Assembly (NCBI RefSeq): GCF_025369935.1
Contig: NZ_CP104467.1
Location: 3,789,001-3,853,000, forward strand
Source: Paenibacillus andongensis
GTDB taxonomy: Bacteria > Bacillota > Bacilli > Paenibacillales > NBRC-103111
Direction of reading: 5' to 3'
Length of the DNA stretch: 64,000 nt
In this document: positions 8,577-18,745 of the stretch, piece by piece
Layout: each line of letters opens with the position of its first letter
Position numbering within the stretch: position 1 is the stretch's first letter
The notes under the pieces: generated by a model
Database searches by the model: none
The model's input: only the letters and a program-made list of their open reading frames with translations
Told to the model about the DNA's origin: nothing
Translations under genes and position numbers: made by a program

Positions 8577-9557
8577 ATGAAATATACTTACTTAGGTCGT
8601 TCGGGTTTAAAAGTCAGTAAATTGTGCCTTGGAACGATGAACTTCGGTGTAGATACAGAGGAAAAAGAAGCTTTTCGAATCATGGATGCCGCATTGGATG
8701 CCGGAATCAACTTTTTCGATACGGCTAATATTTATGGCTGGGGTGAAAATGCAGGGCGTACGGAGGAAATTATAGGCCGCTGGTTCGCACAAGGCGGAGG
8801 ACGCAGAGAGAAAACGATCCTAGCTACGAAGTTCTATGGAGATATGCATGATGTGAATGATGGACCTAACCGGGAAGGCGGGCTTTCCGCTTACAAGCTT
8901 CGTCGTCACTTGGACGCGTCATTACGCCGCCTACAAACGGATCATATTGAACTATATCAAATGCACCATGTGGATCGGAATGTATCTTGGGATGAGCTTT
9001 GGGAAGCTTTTCAAGTTCCGGTGTACCAAGGGAAAATCGGCTATGTAGGCTCAAGTAACTTTGCAGGTCGTGATTTGGTGAAAGCGCAATATGAAGCTAA
9101 AGCTCGTCATCTTATTGGTCTCGTCTCTGAGCAGCACAAATATAGTTTGCTCTGCAGACTGCCTGAACTAGAAGTACTGCCAGCGGCTCAGGAACTTGGA
9201 ATTGGCGTAATCGCATGGAGCCCGCTAGATGGCGGTCTGTTAGGCGGCAATGCTTTGAAGCCGATTGCGGGCTCAAAACGAGCAAGTAACCCTGAAAGGG
9301 TTGAGAAGTTTCGCTCACAGCTGGAGGCATTTTCGACTTTAAGCAAGGAACTTGGTGAGAGTGAAGCGAATGTGGCATTGGCATGGACGCTAGTTCACCC
9401 AGCTATGACAGCGCCTATAATTGGGCCGCGAACATTGGAACAATTTCAAAATACACTGCGTGTTGTTGATATTGTACTGGATGAATCTACATTGAAGAGA
9501 CTAGATGAAATCTTCCCGGGTCCAGGGGGTTCTGCTCCGCAGGCTTATGCTTGGTAA
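8577..9557 (+). CDS. Aldo/keto reductase
   Basis: 326 residues from the ATG at 8577 (GGAGG at 8563-8567). NADPH-dependent TIM-barrel oxidoreductase: N-terminal MKYTYLGRSGLKVSKLCLGTMNFG, catalytic Asp/Tyr in FFDTANIYGWG, Lys in ATKF, His in YQMHHVD, and a C-terminal cofactor site GPRTLEQFQNTL. It resembles the YghZ/voltage-gated-channel beta subunit branch. Two palindromic boxes upstream suggest control by an HxlR-type regulator. A terminator follows directly. Confidence 0.9.
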   Translation: MKYTYLGRSGLKVSKLCLGTMNFGVDTEEKEAFRIMDAALDAGINFFDTANIYGWGENAGRTEEIIGRWFAQGGGRREKTILATKFYGDMHDVNDGPNREGGLSAYKLRRHLDASLRRLQTDHIELYQMHHVDRNVSWDELWEAFQVPVYQGKIGYVGSSNFAGRDLVKAQYEAKARHLIGLVSEQHKYSLLCRLPELEVLPAAQELGIGVIAWSPLDGGLLGGNALKPIAGSKRASNPERVEKFRSQLEAFSTLSKELGESEANVALAWTLVHPAMTAPIIGPRTLEQFQNTLRVVDIVLDESTLKRLDEIFPGPGGSAPQAYAW

Positions 9558-9569
9558 AAATGATATTAA

Positions 9570-9596
9570 AAAAAGCCGCGTTATTCGCGGCTTTTT
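9570..9596. terminator. Bidirectional terminator
   Basis: AAAAAAGCCGCG-TTATT-CGCGGCTTTTTC, between the convergent aldo/keto reductase and response-regulator genes. Confidence 0.8.
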
Positions 9597-9631
9597 CAAA
9601 TTTGGAAGAGGAAGCAGCCGCCAGGAATTCA

Positions 9632-11152
9632 TCACGAAGAATTTTCAAGCCGGTATTGCCCAGGTGTGATGTTTTCGAATTTTTTAAACACTTTGAAAAA
9701 GTGCCGCGGATTTTCGTAACCAACAAGTTCTGCAATGGTGTTGATCGGCCATTCCGGATTCTCCTGCATGATCTGCTTGGCTTTGGCAAGTCGAAACGTA
9801 TGCAAGTAGTGGAGGAAGGTTAGTCCCATCTCTTTACGAAACAACATGCTGATGTAATTCGGATGCATTTGCACATGATCCGCAACGGCATCGAGCGATA
9901 AATCCAGCTTGTAATTTTGTTCCACGAATGCGACGATTTTATCGATTGCCTGTGAGTTAGGCTGGTGGCGATCCGTGCTGCGTGTATAGCGAATTAGCTG
10001 AGCGATGATCTCTGATACACTACTATTCTCAAGCGGGGTGTGGCCGGGCGAAAATAGTTTGGTTGCCGCATGTTCACCCCAAATGGTTTCAGGCGTTAGT
10101 CCAACACTTTGCAAGTAGACACCAACACAGATAAGAAACTTTTCACGCAGCTTGTTATTGCAATCGGCATGGGCTGAGAAATGAGGAAGTATGGACTGAA
10201 TGTCCTTCTCAATCTGCTCGATCGTAACCTGCTGGACAAGCGAATGCTCAATATATTGCACAAGGTGATCATAGTCACTATGAAGGTTCTCCGTCTCGGG
10301 TCTGTGTATCGTCAAAATGGAGTTGGAAAAGTACCGATTGAATAACATCGCAGCCATTGCTTCAATATACAGATCACGCAAATGATCGTTATTGTTTTTC
10401 CTCACACTAACCCCGATGCAATATCCGCCGCTCCCCTGTATTCTCTTCTTATCGAACAACTCGCCGCATGCATGCTGAAACTCTTCGTCAGTAGGTACAT
10501 CCGCACCGTTCGCAATAAGTACAGTTTGCCGTAAGAAACGGGACTGGACGGTGTAAGTTTTCTTGCAAACGTGCGCCAGAAGGGCACAAATACGTTCCAG
10601 ACGTTCGGCTGTCAAAAGGGGAACACTCTCGTACGCCTGGAATACGACGATCGTCGTATAGGGATCAGGAAGCAGGGTATGCAGCTGCTCAGGCCTCAGC
10701 GGCATGTCCTCCAACGGCGTATTGTAAAGAATATGTTCTTTGAGAAGCAGAAGGTCATGCTCATTAGTTTGCTGCTGTTCCTCACGAATCGTTTGCTCAA
10801 CTTTCGAGAGTACAGTAAGCAGTTCTTCCTTATTAATCGGTTTCAATAAATAATCGATGACTTGATAGCGCAGAGCTTGTCTAGCATAGGCGAAATCGCC
10901 ATAACCCGTTAAAATGACGAAACGGCTGCAAAGGTTCTGAGCTTGTATTTCTTTTATAAGAGCGAGTCCGTCCATTTCCGGCATATGAATATCCGTAAGG
11001 ATCAAGTCGGGCTGAAAATCGGCGAGCTTCTGCAAGGCATCAATGCCGTCGGCAGCGCCGACGATTTCGATAAACGATGTGTTCGCTTTCTGGATCATGC
11101 GGATAATTCCGTTTAAAATAATAGGCTCATCATCGACAACCATCAGCTTCAT
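9632..11152 (-). CDS. YesN-type response regulator, AraC output domain
   Basis: 506 residues. Receiver domain at 1-120 (DDEP near 6-9, phospho-acceptor Asp in DLILTDIHMPEMDG, Lys in LLKPI). A long middle region (about 130-395) is typical of the Paenibacillus YesN class. Two AraC HTHs end the protein (about 405-500: LDAVADHVQMHPNYISMLFRKEMG and INTIAELVGYENPRHFFKVFKKFENITPGQYR in pieces). Start overlaps the kinase stop by four bases. It most likely controls the divergent ABC transporter operon. Confidence 0.88.
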   Translation of the reverse strand: MKLMVVDDEPIILNGIIRMIQKANTSFIEIVGAADGIDALQKLADFQPDLILTDIHMPEMDGLALIKEIQAQNLCSRFVILTGYGDFAYARQALRYQVIDYLLKPINKEELLTVLSKVEQTIREEQQQTNEHDLLLLKEHILYNTPLEDMPLRPEQLHTLLPDPYTTIVVFQAYESVPLLTAERLERICALLAHVCKKTYTVQSRFLRQTVLIANGADVPTDEEFQHACGELFDKKRIQGSGGYCIGVSVRKNNNDHLRDLYIEAMAAMLFNRYFSNSILTIHRPETENLHSDYDHLVQYIEHSLVQQVTIEQIEKDIQSILPHFSAHADCNNKLREKFLICVGVYLQSVGLTPETIWGEHAATKLFSPGHTPLENSSVSEIIAQLIRYTRSTDRHQPNSQAIDKIVAFVEQNYKLDLSLDAVADHVQMHPNYISMLFRKEMGLTFLHYLHTFRLAKAKQIMQENPEWPINTIAELVGYENPRHFFKVFKKFENITPGQYRLENSS

Positions 11153-12894
11153 TGAGCTGCCCCCTTAGCTAACTTGAGTATACAAGTAGTCCCCACATTA
11201 AGCTTACTCTCCAATTGAATGCCCGATCCTTCAGCAAAAAACATTTTTACGCGTTCGTTTACATTGAAAATACCGAGACCTCCGCCATCCGTCTGTAAAA
11301 GATGGTCATCCATTTTACCGTTTAAGATGTTTTGGATGAGTACAAGCCTTTCTGCCTCAATGCCTGCACCAGAATCCTCTACGGAAATGAACATAAACGC
11401 GGAATCTTCCCAAATGCGTATCGAAAGTGAGCCTTGTTTTCTAACATTCGCGATCCCATGAACAATGCTGTTTTCAATAATCGGCTGCAGCATATAGTGG
11501 GGGCAATGAAAGTTATCGATATCAGCGGCTATTTCGAAAGATACTTGCAGCCTGTCAGCCAGTCGAATTTGCTGGATTTTGATATAATCTTGAACATTTT
11601 CAACTTCTTCTTTCAGCGAAGTCTCTCTTTTCGTTCCCGATAGGCTATAGCGAAATAGTTTGCCAAGTGTATAGGACATCTCTGCTGCTTCAGGGTCATC
11701 GTTCGTTTCCGCGATCATGCGAATCGATTCGAGAGTATTGTACAGGAAATGAGGCTTAATTTGGGCCTGCATCATGAGATAGGCTGATTCCTTCCGCAGC
11801 ATTTCCGAGCGATGTACGGTATTTACCAGCTCATCCATGCGCCTGATCATCGCATTATAAGCGGAGGTTAGATGTCCAACCTCATCTTTATTAATTTCAC
11901 CATGATAGAGTGGGAAATGGTTTTCGTCAACTCGACGCATATGTTTGGAAAGCTTCAAAATGCGCTTCGTAATTGAACTAGCGATCAGATAGTAAATGCC
12001 GGAAAGTAGTAATAAAAGGATGGACACCGTTAATACGAGTACGTACTTATTTTTTTTGATGCCAATAAAGACGTCGTCAACTTGCTCTATCATGACAAAA
12101 TGCAGCTTAAGACTTTCGGCATAAAACGATTCAATGAGCATTTTATTTCCGCTAACTTGTTGATACGAGTATTTTGCGTTCGTTTGGGAAACATCGGCAA
12201 ATAAGTCCTGTTCGGAATCCTGAGATAAGGGGATTTTTTTTACAAGAGAAATGACTTGGTGATCCTGATCGAGCACATATAAATTGCTTCTGTTGTTCAA
12301 ATTTAGTGATTCTAACAAAGGCTTAATCAATTTTGAAGTTACTTTAATATCGAGGAGACCGATATCCTGTTCAAAATTCCGGTTTCCGATTTTATGGACA
12401 AAATGTAGGTTAATATCTGGATTCGACTCGTTGTTTATCGTAATCCATTTCCCAACACCAAGCGGAAGCTTCTTGATGCTGTCGTCTAATTTGGACTCGT
12501 CCATCTTGGCCATTTCGGGCCGAAAAACCATACCGTTCTGCTGCTCCATGTAAATGGTCATGCCGTCGATCAACCGATTGGATGACAAAATATATGAGAA
12601 AAGGGGTCTGATATAGGTTAAAAAATTAGATACCTGTTCGAAATCGGTCCGGTAGTTCCCACTTAAATAAGCAATGGTATTCGAATTGTTTTGAAAAAGC
12701 TGATACGCGGATTCGATCTGCACTGTGCTTACATTTAAGTTATTAAGTACCTGATTAACAATTTTCTGCCTGCCTTGCGCATACTCTTCGAGAAAACTGT
12801 TGTAGTTCTGATTATACAGAAACAGGCCGAACGAAATAATCGGAATGAAGATGATGACGATATAGCCTATCGCCATTTTTTTCACAATGGACAA
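11149..12894 (-). CDS. YesM-type membrane sensor histidine kinase
   Basis: About 581 residues: N-terminal membrane segment (about 8-28), extracellular sensing region (about 30-280), second membrane segment (about 281-305), HAMP, then the His_kinase domain with QAQIKPHFLYNTLESIRMIAE (phospho-His) and an ATPase domain (DSGAGI, GGGLGIFNVNERV). The start is uncertain: TTG at 12894, GTG at 12885 or ATG at 12876 are in frame, and none has a good ribosome site. A strong site instead precedes an ATG at 12931 that reads only eight codons. See the micro-ORF entry. Confidence 0.85.
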   Translation of the reverse strand: MSIVKKMAIGYIVIIFIPIISFGLFLYNQNYNSFLEEYAQGRQKIVNQVLNNLNVSTVQIESAYQLFQNNSNTIAYLSGNYRTDFEQVSNFLTYIRPLFSYILSSNRLIDGMTIYMEQQNGMVFRPEMAKMDESKLDDSIKKLPLGVGKWITINNESNPDINLHFVHKIGNRNFEQDIGLLDIKVTSKLIKPLLESLNLNNRSNLYVLDQDHQVISLVKKIPLSQDSEQDLFADVSQTNAKYSYQQVSGNKMLIESFYAESLKLHFVMIEQVDDVFIGIKKNKYVLVLTVSILLLLLSGIYYLIASSITKRILKLSKHMRRVDENHFPLYHGEINKDEVGHLTSAYNAMIRRMDELVNTVHRSEMLRKESAYLMMQAQIKPHFLYNTLESIRMIAETNDDPEAAEMSYTLGKLFRYSLSGTKRETSLKEEVENVQDYIKIQQIRLADRLQVSFEIAADIDNFHCPHYMLQPIIENSIVHGIANVRKQGSLSIRIWEDSAFMFISVEDSGAGIEAERLVLIQNILNGKMDDHLLQTDGGGLGIFNVNERVKMFFAEGSGIQLESKLNVGTTCILKLAKGAAQ

Positions 12895-12904
12895 GTTTTG
12901 GAAG

Positions 12905-12931
12905 TTAATCGTTGGCCTCGTTATGACTCAT
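12905..12931 (-). other. Eight-codon micro-ORF ahead of the sensor kinase
   Basis: AAGGTGGTGAA precedes an ATG that reads MSHNEAND and stops, out of frame with the kinase, 10 bases before the TTG. Either a coupled leader or the true kinase start disrupted by a small indel. Confidence 0.35.
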
Positions 12932-13009
12932 TTCACCACCTTATGAACGGACACTACTGCTTAAGAATGATCACTATAAATTTAATTCTAGCTCCTATAT
13001 CATAGATCC

Positions 13010-13023
13010 TGTAAGCGCTTAAT
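13010..13023 (+). promoter_or_regulatory. cre-like site (CcpA) before the ABC transporter
   Basis: TGTAAGCGCTTAAT matches 12 of 14 positions of the cre consensus TGWAANCGNTNWCA. It lies 37 bp upstream of the first permease gene, suggesting carbon catabolite control. Confidence 0.5.
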
Positions 13024-13059
13024 AATAACTTTGACGTAAATGTAGTGAGGGGGAGTATC

Positions 13060-13965
13060 ATGAGTATAGCACTTAGAATGGTAAAGAAAAACTGGCAGCT
13101 CTATCTGATTATCTTGCCGTCACTCGTGTATTTGATCATTTTTAAATACGTACCTATGGCAGGCGTGCAGATCGCTTTCAAAAATTATATGGTTACCAAT
13201 GGGATATGGGGAAGCGATTGGATTGGTTTTAAGCACTTTGTAGACTTTTTCCATCTGCCTATTTTTTGGAGGGTAATCAAGAACACATCGCTGCTTAGCC
13301 TTTATTCGCTTCTTATCGGGTTTCCGGCGCCGATTATACTCGCTCTTGCATTGAACGAATTGAGAAACGGGATTTTTAAGCGGGCCGTACAGCTGGTCAC
13401 GTTCGCGCCGTATTTCATCTCAACGGTCATCATGGTTTCGATTATTATGCTTTTCCTTTCGCCGCAGCTTGGCTTCGTCCATCTCTTGGCAGATAAGTTC
13501 GGATTTCCGGCGGAAAATATCATGTCAAAGCCGGAGTATTTCAAAACCGTGTATGTACTTTCCGACGTATGGCAGTTTACAGGTTATGCTTCGGTCATTT
13601 ACATTGCCGCTCTGGCAGGGGTAGATCCGCATTTGTATGAGGCGGCCAAGGTGGATGGTGCATCCCGGTTTCAACGGATGATTCATATCGATTTGCCGAG
13701 CCTAATGCCGACTGCAGTCATCTTGCTCATACTGAATGCAGGGCAAATCATGAATGTTGGATTCGAGAAGGTGTACCTGATGCAAAATGCGATTAATGTT
13801 GGGGCGTCTGAGGTTATTTCTACTTATGTTTATAAAATGGGCTTGGTCGGGGCGAATTTTAGTTTCTCCGCAGCAGTCGGACTGTTTAATTCAATCGTAA
13901 ATTTGCTGCTGCTCATTATAGTCAATTATGTGGCAAGAAAAAATTCGGAGACGAGTTTGTGGTAG
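13060..13965 (+). CDS. ABC transporter permease, LplB/YtcP type
   Basis: 301 residues from the ATG at 13060 (GAGGGGGAG just upstream). Six membrane helices; the ATPase-contacting EAA loop is EAAKVDGASRFQRMIHIDLPSLMP (read in pieces, about residues 195-218). First of two permeases; with the next permease and the lipoprotein it forms the Lpl/Ytc class of importers for oligosaccharides. No ATPase gene is present, as usual for this class, which shares a MsmX-like ATPase. Confidence 0.88.
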   Translation: MSIALRMVKKNWQLYLIILPSLVYLIIFKYVPMAGVQIAFKNYMVTNGIWGSDWIGFKHFVDFFHLPIFWRVIKNTSLLSLYSLLIGFPAPIILALALNELRNGIFKRAVQLVTFAPYFISTVIMVSIIMLFLSPQLGFVHLLADKFGFPAENIMSKPEYFKTVYVLSDVWQFTGYASVIYIAALAGVDPHLYEAAKVDGASRFQRMIHIDLPSLMPTAVILLILNAGQIMNVGFEKVYLMQNAINVGASEVISTYVYKMGLVGANFSFSAAVGLFNSIVNLLLLIIVNYVARKNSETSLW

Positions 13966-13977
13966 GAGGTAGAAAAT

Positions 13978-14913
13978 ATGGGTAATCCCGATCAGACATT
14001 GACGCTAGATGTACGAAAGGCACCTACCCGCATACTTGAAAACAGTGTGGACAGAATCTATTTGTTCTTTGTCTATTTGTTTTTGATCCTATGCTTGATT
14101 ATTGTGGCTTATCCGCTCATCTACATTGTTAGTTCATCATTCAGCTCGTCATCAGCCGTCATCTCAGGTAAGGTTTGGCTGTTTCCGGTTGAACCTACAC
14201 TTCGTGGTTATCAAGCTGTATTTCAAAATCCGCAGATCTTGACTGGGTATGGCAACTCTTTGTTCTATCTCTTCTTTGGGACATTGCTTAGCGTTTCGTT
14301 AACGATAACGGCTGCGTATCCGCTTTCTCGCAAAAACTTTTATGGACGAAACGTTATTACTGCACTATTCGTATTTACAATGCTGTTCAGTGGGGGATTA
14401 ATTCCCTATTATTTGACCGTGAAAGGGATGGGATTGCTCGACACGAGATGGGCGATGATTATTCCAGGCGCGATTTCGGTATGGCAGGTCATTCTGGCGA
14501 GGACGTTTTTCCAGACGTCGATTCCTTCAGAACTAACGGAAGCCGCACATTTGGATGGATGCAGCGACTTCAAGTTTTTATTTCGAATCGTGATACCGCT
14601 TTCCAAACCCATCATCGCTGTTCTAGTGCTCATGTACGCCATTGGCTATTGGAATTCCTATTTTGAAGCCTTAATTTTCTTGAAATCGGCTAAGTTGTAT
14701 CCGCTGCAGCTAATTTTAAGGAACATTCTGATTCTGAATTCGATTGATCCTACGATGATTAAAGATGTGAGAGAACTTGCGGAAAGGCAGGGACTGAAGG
14801 AGCTGCTTAAATATTCACTAATCGTCGTCGCAAGCGCACCTGTTCTTATTCTGTATCCTTTTGTACAAAGTCATTTTGTGAAGGGGCTATTGATTGGTTC
14901 TCTGAAAGGTTGA
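13978..14913 (+). CDS. ABC transporter permease, LplC/YtcP type
   Basis: 311 residues, starting 12 bp after the previous stop with GTAGGAGG upstream. Six hydrophobic segments and the EAA loop EAAHLDGCSDFKFLFRIVIP (about 182-201). Ends with the LplC-type tail YPFVQSHFVKGLLIGSLKG. Partner of the preceding permease. Confidence 0.88.
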   Translation: MGNPDQTLTLDVRKAPTRILENSVDRIYLFFVYLFLILCLIIVAYPLIYIVSSSFSSSSAVISGKVWLFPVEPTLRGYQAVFQNPQILTGYGNSLFYLFFGTLLSVSLTITAAYPLSRKNFYGRNVITALFVFTMLFSGGLIPYYLTVKGMGLLDTRWAMIIPGAISVWQVILARTFFQTSIPSELTEAAHLDGCSDFKFLFRIVIPLSKPIIAVLVLMYAIGYWNSYFEALIFLKSAKLYPLQLILRNILILNSIDPTMIKDVRELAERQGLKELLKYSLIVVASAPVLILYPFVQSHFVKGLLIGSLKG

Positions 14914-15008
14914 ATCTAGTGGCTATTAAAGGAGGGATGCGAGGCACGAACAGATCAGGTTTGCCCCCGAGGATTAATTGGCTATTAAAAACAAGGAGGG
15001 TTTTGAAT

Positions 15009-16715
15009 ATGGTAAGTAGAGGAACTAGAAAAACATGGCAATCGGTGGCCTTGATTTTATTCATCACTTCGCTTGTAATCGGCTGTACGTCCAAAAGCGA
15101 TGAGCCGAAGGATAGCGCAAGCCCTAATGGGGCTGGAAGCGCAGTCGGGGGAGCGAATGTTAATGCTACAGGCTTTCCTATCGCCAAAAATAAAATTACG
15201 ATGAGTGCTTTCGCGCCGCAATCGGCTAATATTGCAGATTTGAATACAAATTGGTTTACCAAGTATTTGGAAGATAAGACGAATATTCATTTGAACTGGC
15301 AGCTTGTTCCGGGTGAATCAGCGGCGTTGAATGAGAAAAAGCAGCTGTTGCTCGCCAGCGGCGACTATCCCGATATTTTCATGCAAGGGAATCTAACAAA
15401 AGAAGAGCAGCTGCTGTACGGTCAACAAGGCGTATTGATCCCGTTAAACAAGTTAATCGATCAATACGCACCGAACATTAAGAAGGCGTTTAAAGACATT
15501 TCGTATTTGGAGAAGGCTATCACTGCACCGGATGGAAATATTTATGCGATCCCTTCCGTAAATGAATGCTATCACTGCCAGTTTTCAGCCAAAATGTGGG
15601 TGAACACGAAATGGTTGCAAAAGCTCGGTCTGACCGCGCCGAAGACGACTGACGATTTCTATAACATGTTGAAAGCATTTAAAGAAAAAGATCCGAATGG
15701 AAACGGTAAGGCTGATGAAATTGCGTTCACCGGTTCTCCGACTGGTTGGCACACGGATGTTGAGACGTTCGTAATGAACGCGTTCGTCTATTACAATGCG
15801 GATAACAACTATTTCATGATGAACGGCGGCAAACTGGCAACATCGGTCGACCAACCAGGCTTCAAAAAAGGTTTGCAATTTTTGAACAAACTGTATACGG
15901 AAGGCTTGATTGATAAGGAAGCATTTACACAAAAATCGGATGCGCTCACCCAAAAAGGGAATAGTCCTGATGCGGCGATTGCCGGTGCTATTCCAGCAGG
16001 CTGGTTCGGCGAATTCACGGATGCGTCGCCAAAGGCAACACGCCACAAAGACTATGATCCGATCGCGCCGCTTACGGGACCGGATGGAGCCTCGTTCACA
16101 GCACATTACATCGGTATTGGAAACTCGGTGTTTGCTGTGACGAATAAAAATAAGAATCCGGAAGCAGCTATTCGTCTTGCGGATTATCTATACTCAGAAG
16201 AGGGCACAACAATGTCCAACTTTGGGGAAGAAGGCCGCAATTGGGTGAAGGCGGAACCGTCCGATAAAAACACACGTGGAACCGCAGCTAAGTTCAAGGT
16301 GAAAGAAACATCTTACGGGGTAGGTCAAGTGCAGAACGACCATTGGAATCAAATGGGACCGAACCTTCGTTCAGCCGAGTATCGCGAAACTTCGTATGCA
16401 GCCAGTCAAGACATTTATACCATGGATGGCTTGGAAACTCGTTTATATAAAGCAACAAAAGAATTGTACGAAGGACATCAACCGAAAGAAGAGTTTCCGA
16501 CAGATATATTCTTGACGAGCGAACAGGCGAATCAAGTGAAGCAGTTGAAACCGATCATTACAGATTACGTCAAACAGTCCATGCTGCAGTTTATCATGGG
16601 AGCCAAGAGCATCGACAAAGACTGGGATGCTTACTTGAAGGGCCTGAAAGACTCCGGCATGGATCAATTCATCAAAATCTATCAGGATGCTTACGACAAA
16701 GTGTATAAAAAATAA
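15009..16715 (+). CDS. Solute-binding lipoprotein of the ABC transporter
   Basis: 568 residues from the ATG at 15009, preceded by AAGGAGGG; an in-frame GTG at 14910 overlapping the permease is less likely. A type II signal peptide ends in a lipobox LVIGC (lipidated Cys26), followed by a Ser/Gly-rich linker and a family 1 binding domain (YPDIFMQGNL, LNKLIDQYAPNIKKAF, WFGEFTD). Large size (over 500 residues) is typical for LplA/YtcQ proteins. The ligand is not evident; plant cell-wall oligosaccharides are common for this class. Confidence 0.88.
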   Translation: MVSRGTRKTWQSVALILFITSLVIGCTSKSDEPKDSASPNGAGSAVGGANVNATGFPIAKNKITMSAFAPQSANIADLNTNWFTKYLEDKTNIHLNWQLVPGESAALNEKKQLLLASGDYPDIFMQGNLTKEEQLLYGQQGVLIPLNKLIDQYAPNIKKAFKDISYLEKAITAPDGNIYAIPSVNECYHCQFSAKMWVNTKWLQKLGLTAPKTTDDFYNMLKAFKEKDPNGNGKADEIAFTGSPTGWHTDVETFVMNAFVYYNADNNYFMMNGGKLATSVDQPGFKKGLQFLNKLYTEGLIDKEAFTQKSDALTQKGNSPDAAIAGAIPAGWFGEFTDASPKATRHKDYDPIAPLTGPDGASFTAHYIGIGNSVFAVTNKNKNPEAAIRLADYLYSEEGTTMSNFGEEGRNWVKAEPSDKNTRGTAAKFKVKETSYGVGQVQNDHWNQMGPNLRSAEYRETSYAASQDIYTMDGLETRLYKATKELYEGHQPKEEFPTDIFLTSEQANQVKQLKPIITDYVKQSMLQFIMGAKSIDKDWDAYLKGLKDSGMDQFIKIYQDAYDKVYKK

Positions 16716-16743
16716 GTAATTGTGTCGGATAATAAGAGTTTAT

Positions 16744-16782
16744 GAAGAACCTTCAAACCTATGATAGGGTTGAAGGTTCTTT
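16744..16782 (+). terminator. Terminator of the transporter operon
   Basis: AAGAACCTTCAAACC pairs with GGTTGAAGGTTCTT, then TTTAT. Confidence 0.75.
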
Positions 16783-16865
16783 ATCTGTTGATCGTATCCA
16801 TGTAAAAGCTGCCCCCAAATGTATTTATCATTGTTGGGACAGCTAATTCATTTTATTATGCAAAA

Positions 16866-17318
16866 TCATTTTTTGTCAATGATTGCGACCGTACAGCGAG
16901 AAATACATATGAGATGGTGATTCTCATCGGAAATTTTAATTTCCCAAACCATTGTTTTCCTGCCCTTGTGCAATGGGGTCGCAACAGCTGTGACGATACC
17001 ATCTCTTTTACTTTTGAGGTGGTTGGCGTTAATTTCAAGTCCTACAGCTGCATGTTTTTCTTTATTGATATTAATTTCAGAAGCGATAGAGGCGGCAGTC
17101 TCAGCTAATAGGACAGAAGCCCCGCCATGTAAAATCCCCGCAGGTTGGTGAGTTGCCGGTCCGACTGGCATCGTCATCACAACGCGATCGGGAGTTAGCT
17201 CCATAATTTCAATACCTAGTGCTCGGATAGCGGTGTTCTGACTTCTTTCTTTCATAAACGCAATAAAGGAATCTTTATCCATGCCGTAGGACTGATAAAT
17301 TTCTTCGGATACGATCAT
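16866..17318 (-). CDS. PaaI-type hotdog thioesterase
   Basis: 150 residues. The catalytic signature HQPAGILHGGASVLLAETAAS (residues about 61-80, read in pieces) is that of the PaaI/YbdB 4HBT family, which hydrolyse acyl- or aryl-CoA or ACP thioesters. GGGAGG lies close before the ATG. Monocistronic. The substrate cannot be told. Confidence 0.85.
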   Translation of the reverse strand: MIVSEEIYQSYGMDKDSFIAFMKERSQNTAIRALGIEIMELTPDRVVMTMPVGPATHQPAGILHGGASVLLAETAASIASEININKEKHAAVGLEINANHLKSKRDGIVTAVATPLHKGRKTMVWEIKISDENHHLICISRCTVAIIDKK

Positions 17319-17500
17319 AACGATAACCTCCCGCCGGTTTAGAAAACTTTACGAATCCTTTCGTCAGCAACCGAACAACTCGGACCAATCGACAACGAAA
17401 ATAAAAAGTAGTAGCTGTATATATGTTATGTCCAAAAATTCAAACATAGGCTCATAATTTCGGTCAGAATGGACGAGGGAGGGGCTCTCCACAGCTCATC

Positions 17501-18574
17501 TTATTTCTTGGCCTCGTTTCGGGCAAGCTCCTGTCGTACAATTGGTGCTACCTTGGTGCCGAGCAATTCGATAGACCGCATGACCTCCCGGTGCGGCATT
17601 GTGCCAACATTTACATGCAGGAAGAAACGAGTTATCCCCAAGTTTTTACGAAGGAGAATGATCTTTTCTGCGACGTATTCAGGATCGCCGACATAAAGAG
17701 CGCCCCGAATGCTGCGTGCAGCATCAAAAGTACTGCGGTTGTAATTGTGTCCCCAACCCCTTTCACGCCCGATAACGTTCATTTGAGCCTGAGTAGAAGG
17801 GAAGAATAGATCGGCAGCTTGTTCGGTGGTTTCTCCGACGAATCCGTGCGAGTGTGTTGCAATTGAAAGCTTGTCAGGATCGTGCCCAGCTTTCATGGCA
17901 ACCTCTTTGTAGAGTGCTACTAAGGGAGCAAAACTCTCGGGCATTCCGCCGATAATGGCGAATACAATCGGTAGACCCAGCATTCCTGCCCGAACAGCGG
18001 ATTGAGCATTCCCGCCGCTTGCGATCCATACCGGAAGTGGGCTCTGAACGGACCGAGGATAGACACCGAGGTTTTGGATGGCGGGACGATGACCGCCGCG
18101 CCAAGTTACCTTTTCGGAAGATCTGATCGCAAGCAGCAGTTCCAGCTTTTCATCGAACAATTCGTCATAATGATCTAGACTATATCCGAAAAGCGGAAAA
18201 GACTCAATGAACGAACCCCGTCCCGCCATAATTTCGGCTCGGCCGTTAGAGATGCCGTCGAGGGTAGAGAAAGCTTGATACACGCGAACCGGATCGTCTG
18301 AGGACAGCACGGTTACGGCACTCGTGAGCCTTATTCGCTTGGTCATGGCAGCTGCGGCTGCCAGTACGACAGCAGGCGATGTGCCTGCGTAATCGGCACG
18401 ATGGTGTTCTCCAATGCCATAGACATCCAGCCCGACCTGATCGGCCAATACAATTTCCTCAACCGCATTGCGTAACCGCTCGGCATGGCTGATGACCTCT
18501 CCAGTAACTGGGTCTGGTGTCGTCTCTAAGAATGTACTAATTCCTATTTCTATGTTGGTTGTTATATCGGACAT
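17501..18574 (-). CDS. LLM-class flavin-dependent oxidoreductase
   Basis: 357 residues; bacterial-luciferase-like TIM barrel. Landmarks: [26 protein letters not shown] (in pieces, residues about 53-78), [36 protein letters not shown], and [12 protein letters not shown]420-type monooxygenases. Divergent from an HxlR regulator 170 bp away, which probably controls it. Confidence 0.87.
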   Translation of the reverse strand: MSDITTNIEIGISTFLETTPDPVTGEVISHAERLRNAVEEIVLADQVGLDVYGIGEHHRADYAGTSPAVVLAAAAAMTKRIRLTSAVTVLSSDDPVRVYQAFSTLDGISNGRAEIMAGRGSFIESFPLFGYSLDHYDELFDEKLELLLAIRSSEKVTWRGGHRPAIQNLGVYPRSVQSPLPVWIASGGNAQSAVRAGMLGLPIVFAIIGGMPESFAPLVALYKEVAMKAGHDPDKLSIATHSHGFVGETTEQAADLFFPSTQAQMNVIGRERGWGHNYNRSTFDAARSIRGALYVGDPEYVAEKIILLRKNLGITRFFLHVNVGTMPHREVMRSIELLGTKVAPIVRQELARNEAKK

Positions 18575-18745
18575 AATGTTTCGCCTCCTTCATTATCTAT
18601 ATTAACTCATTTATTTATGGTTTCTCAACTTTAGTAAGAGATTGAGAGGGAGTAACGAAGACTTAGAACGATAATACACTACGTAAGACTTGCACGTACG
18701 AGCTCAAGACGGTATCGTAAAGATCAGGGAGGCGATGCGAATCCT

